A DNA stretch of 64,000 bases. Origin: Clostridia bacterium (GTDB taxonomy: Bacteria; Bacillota; Clostridia; Christensenellales; Borkfalkiaceae). The stretch is taken from contig JAFQEM010000009.1 of NCBI GenBank assembly GCA_017399035.1, positions 21,006-85,005 of the forward strand, given 5' to 3'. Under the pieces are notes generated by a model that saw nothing but the letters and a program-made list of their open reading frames with translations, did not search any database and was not told the origin of the DNA. The translations under genes and the position numbers were made by a program. Below are positions 60,400-64,000 of the stretch, piece after piece (the stretch's first letter is position 1; each line of letters begins with the position of its first letter).

Positions 60400-61671
60400 A
60401 TGAAAAATTATCAAGAATTTATACAAAACCTTAAAACACTTATATCTTTTAAGACAGTTTCTGCGCCTGCAGAAGAAGACGCGCCTTTTGGTAAAGAAAA
60501 TAAAAAAGCGTTAAACTTTTTCTTATCCGTCGCAAAAGATATGGGCTTTGACACTATAAATTATGACAATTACGCAGGCGAAGTTTGTTTTGGCAACGGC
60601 GAAGAAATAGGTATTATAGGGCATCTTGACGTTGTTCCGACGGGTATCGGTTGGCAAACCGACCCGTTTGTTCTTACGGAAAAGGACGATTTTTTAATTG
60701 CAAGGGGGTTAATGGACGATAAAGCGCCCACTCTTTTGTGCCTTTACGCGCTAAAAGAATTAAAAGACAGCGGTATAAAAGTAAACAAAAAATTCCGCTT
60801 ATTTGCAGGTTGCAACGAAGAAACGGGTTGGCAAGACTTTGAATATCTTAAAACGAAAACCGTGATGCCCGAATACGGTATTTCGCCAGACGGAAATTTC
60901 CCCATAAGTTACGCAGAAAAGGGTATAACCGTGGTAGATTTTGAATTACCTTTATTAAAACGTTTCCATAATCTAAAAGGCGGAACGGTTATAAACGCCG
61001 TTTGTGATTACGCGCAAGTTGAGGCAGACGTTGAAGGGATAAACCTTGAATTGCTAAACAAATTCGGCTTAACGCTGAACGGCAACGTTATAGAAAGCAG
61101 GGGTAAAGCGGCTCACGGTTCGACCCCACGGTTGGGCAAAAACGCACTAAAACCATTGTTTGAATACTTTTACGCTTTGGGCGAAGACGTTAAAAATGCG
61201 ATAGATTATCTCTTTAACGATAAAGCAGGCGTTTTCAATGCTATAACCGAACAAGGCGGCATTACTTTCTCACCCGACCTTGCAAAAGAAGAAAACGGAA
61301 AAATTATAATTTCGTGCGACTGCCGTATTCCTGCGCCACTAACTAAAGAAGATTTATTTAAATTGTTTGACCTTTCAGGATTAAAATATGCTTATAGTGA
61401 AAAACACGAACCTATGATGGTTGAAAAAGACGGTTGGTTTGTAAAAACTTTGCTAAACGCATATAACTCTATTACGGGCGAAAATGAACCCCCCGCCTCT
61501 ATGGGTGGCTCTACTTTTGCTAGGTGTTTTAAAAAGGGGTGTGCGTTTGGACCAGATTTTAAAACTTATGAAACAAATATACACGACGCAAATGAACGAG
61601 TAAAGAAAAGCGACCTTTTGACCGCCTATGAGATTTATAAAAAAGCCATTTTTGATTTAGCACTCTTATAA
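60400..61671 (+). CDS. M20-family peptidase, PepV-like
   Basis: 423 residues. The metal-site motifs are GHLDVVP near residue 76, GLMDDKAPTL near 108 and CNEETGWQD near 140. The lid-domain part SRGKAAHGSTPRLGKNALKP is between, and the final His is likely in YETNIHDANERV. It resembles dipeptidases of the PepV group, cutting dipeptides in the cytoplasm. It follows the repeat-rich gap and is a single gene. Confidence 0.9.
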   Translation: MKNYQEFIQNLKTLISFKTVSAPAEEDAPFGKENKKALNFFLSVAKDMGFDTINYDNYAGEVCFGNGEEIGIIGHLDVVPTGIGWQTDPFVLTEKDDFLIARGLMDDKAPTLLCLYALKELKDSGIKVNKKFRLFAGCNEETGWQDFEYLKTKTVMPEYGISPDGNFPISYAEKGITVVDFELPLLKRFHNLKGGTVINAVCDYAQVEADVEGINLELLNKFGLTLNGNVIESRGKAAHGSTPRLGKNALKPLFEYFYALGEDVKNAIDYLFNDKAGVFNAITEQGGITFSPDLAKEENGKIIISCDCRIPAPLTKEDLFKLFDLSGLKYAYSEKHEPMMVEKDGWFVKTLLNAYNSITGENEPPASMGGSTFARCFKKGCAFGPDFKTYETNIHDANERVKKSDLLTAYEIYKKAIFDLALL

Positions 61672-61691
61672 AATTTTATCGTAAAAACATA

Positions 61692-61720
61692 AAACCGTTG
61701 CAAAAATCTTGCAACGGTTT
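61692..61720. terminator. Terminator between PepV-like gene and rubrerythrin
   Basis: AAACCGTTGCAA pairs with TTGCAACGGTTT over a 5-nt loop. Confidence 0.85.
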
Positions 61721-61738
61721 CGTTTTTTTAAGCATTTT

Positions 61739-62272
61739 TTAGTTTTGACCGGGCATAACTGAAAAGAAAGCGATAGGGTGAGAACAAACGGGGCATTTTT
61801 CGGGTGGGGTAAAGCCTTTGTGCCTATGTCCACAATTAGAGCATTGCCACCAAGTTTCTTGTTGACTTTCAAACACCTTTTTGTTTTTCACTTGTTCAAG
61901 CAACTCTTTATATTTTTCTTCGTGCTGTCTTTCGATTGCGGCAACGCCGTCAAACAACTTTGCAATATCTTCAAAACCCTCTTCTCGTGCAGTTTTTGCA
62001 AATTCAGAATAAAGCACCGTGCGTTCAAAATTTTCTAAATCTGCCGAGTCTTTTAAATTTTCTTCCGTGCCTGCTATGGTGTGAAAAAGTTTGAACCAAA
62101 CTTTTGCGTGCGCTTGTTCGTTAGATGCAAACTGCGTAAAAATTCTATAAATTTGCTCATAGCCGTCTTTCTTTGCTTGTTCAGCGTAAAAAGTGTACTC
62201 GTTAAACGCCCCCGATTCCCTTAAAAAAGCCGTCATAAGATTTTCTTGTGTTTTGGTTTGTTTGTCTTTCAT
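61739..62272 (-). CDS. Rubrerythrin
   Basis: 177 residues. The N-terminal ferritin-like diiron domain covers about 1-135 (FLRESGAFNEYTFYAEQAKK, FASNEQAHAKVWF, AIERQHEEKY). The C-terminal rubredoxin-like domain has CSNCGH and CPVCSH (about 143-165) for one iron. It reduces hydrogen peroxide using a rubredoxin-type donor and protects anaerobes. Single gene with its own terminator. Confidence 0.95.
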   Translation of the reverse strand: MKDKQTKTQENLMTAFLRESGAFNEYTFYAEQAKKDGYEQIYRIFTQFASNEQAHAKVWFKLFHTIAGTEENLKDSADLENFERTVLYSEFAKTAREEGFEDIAKLFDGVAAIERQHEEKYKELLEQVKNKKVFESQQETWWQCSNCGHRHKGFTPPEKCPVCSHPIAFFSVMPGQN

Positions 62273-62353
62273 AAAATTCTCCTTAAAATTTAAGATTTAA
62301 TTAAATTTTACCCCAAAAAAAGCAAAGTCAAACCTAAATTACCCTAATATTTG

Positions 62354-62382
62354 TTGTATATTTTTCTTTTTTGATATATAAT
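62354..62382 (+). promoter_or_regulatory. Promoter for the glutamate-5-kinase-like gene
   Basis: TTGTAT (62354-62359) and TATAAT (62377-62382) are 17 nt apart. The transcript would start near 62389, which rules out a translation start at 62371. Confidence 0.75.
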
Positions 62383-62421
62383 AATTGCGTTGATAAAATT
62401 TTTTTACGGAATATAAATAAA

Positions 62422-63246
62422 ATGAAATTCGATATTAAACTCGTTGGTAAAATAGGTTCCATGGCTCTCATTGACAAAGAGAGTAATATTCTTGATTATA
62501 CGCTTATGGCAAGGCTTTCAAGCGAACTTAAACCTGGTTACGTTTGGGTAACTAGTGGCGCGGTAGAAATAGGCAGACTTGACTATATAAAGAGAACGGG
62601 CAAAGAACTTAAAGGCACACCCGAAGACGTTAAAACTGACTATTCGGCGCAAGGTCAGTCCATTTTAATGGCAACCTATCGACAATTCGTAGACGCAAAA
62701 TATTCTATTCGCCAAGTTTTGGTAGAGCATCAACATTTTAACGACGAACAAAAGCGTGAACACCTTAAAGCAATGCTAATCCGTTGCAAAGACCAAAACG
62801 CAATTCCTATTATAAATTATAACGACGCAATATCTACTGAAGAAAGCCGTAGGTTTGAAATTCAATCGCTACGCAAAAAAATTAAAAACGTTGTTGAGTG
62901 TGTAGATAACGACGAAACCGCATCTCAAATTGCTTGCCTTGTAAAAGCAGAAAACTTGCTTATTTTAACTAGCGCAGACGGAATTTATCGTGATAGCAAA
63001 AACCCCGACACTTTGATTGAAGAAATTAGCGGTTCTAGCGTTTACGAAGTTTTAGAAAACATCACCGAGTGTGAAAATTATTGCAACGGCGCGTCTAGAG
63101 CGGGTGCAAACGGCGCAAAAGCAAAGTTAGAATATATTAAAGAGGCGGTTAAAATAGGCACAAAAGTTACCATTGCCTCTGCAAAATATTCAATTAAAGA
63201 CATAATGAGTGGCAAAGCAAAAGCAACCAGAATAGGCGTTAGATAA
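62422..63246 (+). CDS. Glutamate 5-kinase-like amino-acid kinase (no PUA domain)
   Basis: 274 residues from MKFDIKLVGKIGSMALID. It resembles ProB kinases: VWVTSGAVEIGR, GQSILMATY, LVEHQHFND, AIPIINYNDAI, then DNDETASQIACLVKAENLLILTSADGIYRDSKNP. Most ProB carry a C-terminal PUA domain and sit next to proA, but neither is seen. The N-terminal glycine loop is VGKIGS rather than the typical GSxLL, so substrate specificity may differ. An aspartate, glutamate or carbamate substrate is possible. Confidence 0.75.
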   Translation: MKFDIKLVGKIGSMALIDKESNILDYTLMARLSSELKPGYVWVTSGAVEIGRLDYIKRTGKELKGTPEDVKTDYSAQGQSILMATYRQFVDAKYSIRQVLVEHQHFNDEQKREHLKAMLIRCKDQNAIPIINYNDAISTEESRRFEIQSLRKKIKNVVECVDNDETASQIACLVKAENLLILTSADGIYRDSKNPDTLIEEISGSSVYEVLENITECENYCNGASRAGANGAKAKLEYIKEAVKIGTKVTIASAKYSIKDIMSGKAKATRIGVR

Positions 63247-63308
63247 TTATAAAAAAATATGAATAATGTTTTCTTCCCTGCACATAATACTATCAAGGGG
63301 AGGAAATT

Positions 63309-63477
63309 ATGAGAGATAAAAAGAAAAACAAGACGACCGGTAAAAGTCAAACTAACGGCGCGAAGAATTGCAAATAAGAAAAGTTTTGAAAGCAATTTTG
63401 ACGCACAAGGTTCATATACGGGTGTAGACGCATTTGATAAATACGAAAAACCCGTTCAAGACGCGGACGATTTGTAA
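63309..63477 (+). pseudogene. Small Clostridia-type protein gene split by a +1 frameshift
   Basis: A GGGGAGG ribosome binding site precedes ATG. Frame 1 reads MRDKKKNKTTGKSQTNGAKN and two more residues, then stops at TAA (63375-63377). The +1 frame, open across the stop, continues as NKKSFESNFDAQGSYTGVDA and ends in EKPVQDADDL, a tail typical of a short conserved Clostridia protein family whose members begin with KKN/TGKSQTN-like segments. The two pieces together look like one protein of about 55 residues. Either the gene is broken, the base call is wrong, or a +1 shift at the AAA-TAA site is programmed. Confidence 0.75.
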
Positions 63478-63519
63478 AAAACTTAAAAAAATCTTTGTAG
63501 TTAAAGAACCTTAAAAAGA

Positions 63520-63562
63520 AAAAAAGACGGCTAAACGAAAAAAGTAGTTTAATCGTCTTTTT
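63520..63562 (+). terminator. Terminator before rnpB
   Basis: AAAAAGACG-GC-TAAAC pairs with GTTTA-AT-CGTCTTTTT around an A-rich loop. Confidence 0.7.
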
Positions 63563-63605
63563 GTTTTTAAAAATTTTGTAATTGCAACGTTTTCTAAAAA
63601 AATAC

Positions 63606-63634
63606 TTTACAATTTAGCGCAAATGATATATAAT
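63606..63634 (+). promoter_or_regulatory. Promoter of rnpB
   Basis: TTTACA (63606-63611) and TATAAT (63629-63634) with 17-nt spacing; start expected near 63641. Confidence 0.8.
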
Positions 63635-63640
63635 AAAATT

Positions 63641-63997
63641 CCTTTTTAAGATGGTTATACGGTCGCGGGGGCAGGGAGAGCCTGTCAATGAGGAAAGTCC
63701 GAGCGTTATAGGAACAGAGTGCCGGAGAAATCCCGGTGAAGGCGACTTTAAGGAAAGTGCAACAGAAAACAACCGCCCTATTTTTAGGGTAAGGGTGAAA
63801 AGGTGCGGTAAAAGCGCACCGCCTGCACGGTAACGTGCGGGGCAACTGTAAACCCCACTCGACGCAAGATTGACAAACTGTTTCATACGGGAGTTCCACC
63901 GAAACAGTTTAACAAATATCGCTGGGGGATACTGGTAACAGTATTCGTAGATAAATGACCGTACACGACAGAACTCGGCTTACAGATTGTCTTAAAG
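63641..63997 (+). ncRNA. rnpB: RNase P RNA (bacterial, type A-like)
   Basis: Catalytic RNA that removes 5' leaders of tRNA precursors. Universally conserved parts seen are GAGGAAAGTCCGAGC, ACAGAGTGCCGG, GAAGGCGAC, AAGTGCAACAGAAA followed by ACCGCC, and at the 3' side CGACAGAACTCGGCTTACAG. The ends CTTTTTAAGA and TCTTAAAG can form P1, giving about 357 nt. The AGTGCAACAGA...ACCGCC middle fits ancestral (A) architecture better than the Bacillus B type. The 3' end lies a few bases inside the window edge. Confidence 0.95.
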
Positions 63998-64000
63998 TAC

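Noticed and set aside
63594-63899. Proteins on the RNase P region
   Set aside because: Overlap the conserved RNase P RNA and show no family features.

Overview
The window looks like chromosomal DNA of a low-GC, anaerobic, endospore-forming Clostridia-type Firmicute, probably an uncultured gut lineage. Supporting signs are strong AAGGAG-type ribosome binding sites, Firmicute-type parS sites, a T-box leader, CotF-like coat proteins, a YyaC-type sporulation protein, an oxygen-labile Fe-S fumarase, rubrerythrin and GTP-dependent PEP carboxykinase. Genus and species cannot be named from what is visible.

Layout. 1-5.0 kb: a response regulator cut by the window edge, then an operon of an AtuA-like protein (DUF1446), a DUF4387 protein and a two-subunit class I fumarase-type hydratase, with a divergent AraC regulator. 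5.1-9.6 kb: an ACT-ACT-metallo-beta-lactamase protein and an XRE-cupin-acyl-CoA synthetase fusion, preceded by an array of structured repeats and a complete T-box leader whose best specifier reading is isoleucine. 9.7-14.2 kb: two small unknown proteins, an ECF sigma / papain-like exported protein / anti-sigma operon, a MaoC hydratase and two CotF-like proteins, one with a G10 tract in its ribosome binding region. 14.3-34.1 kb: a large carbohydrate locus with two oxidoreductases, two TIM-barrel isomerases, a sugar ABC importer without its ATPase, DUF4091 and DUF4838 glycoside-hydrolase-like proteins, an esterase and two divergent AraC regulators.

34.2-39.8 kb: PEP carboxykinase, an unknown two-domain protein, a sugar-kinase-like phosphotransferase and an MBL-fold hydrolase. 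40.0-41.5 kb: a small, compositionally foreign insert next to tRNA-Leu(CAA), with a duplicated tRNA 3' end. 41.7-49.7 kb: polA-coaE, a hydrolase-like protein with an isomerase, and a DUF2156-GNAT fusion. 49.7-57.6 kb: a centromere-like region holding SPFH-NfeD membrane genes, ParB, ParA, FtsH, four parS sites, CvpA and YyaC; it is probably close to the replication origin. 57.8-64.0 kb: gltX, radC, a PepV-like peptidase, rubrerythrin, a glutamate-5-kinase-like protein, a frameshifted small Clostridia-type protein and the RNase P RNA at the right edge.

The most unusual items are: the array of covarying hairpins between a T-box and the acyl-CoA synthetase fusion; the sigma / cysteine-peptidase-like / anti-sigma operon; the AtuA-DUF4387-hydratase operon; the RelB-like fusion island at tRNA-Leu; and the frameshifted small gene.
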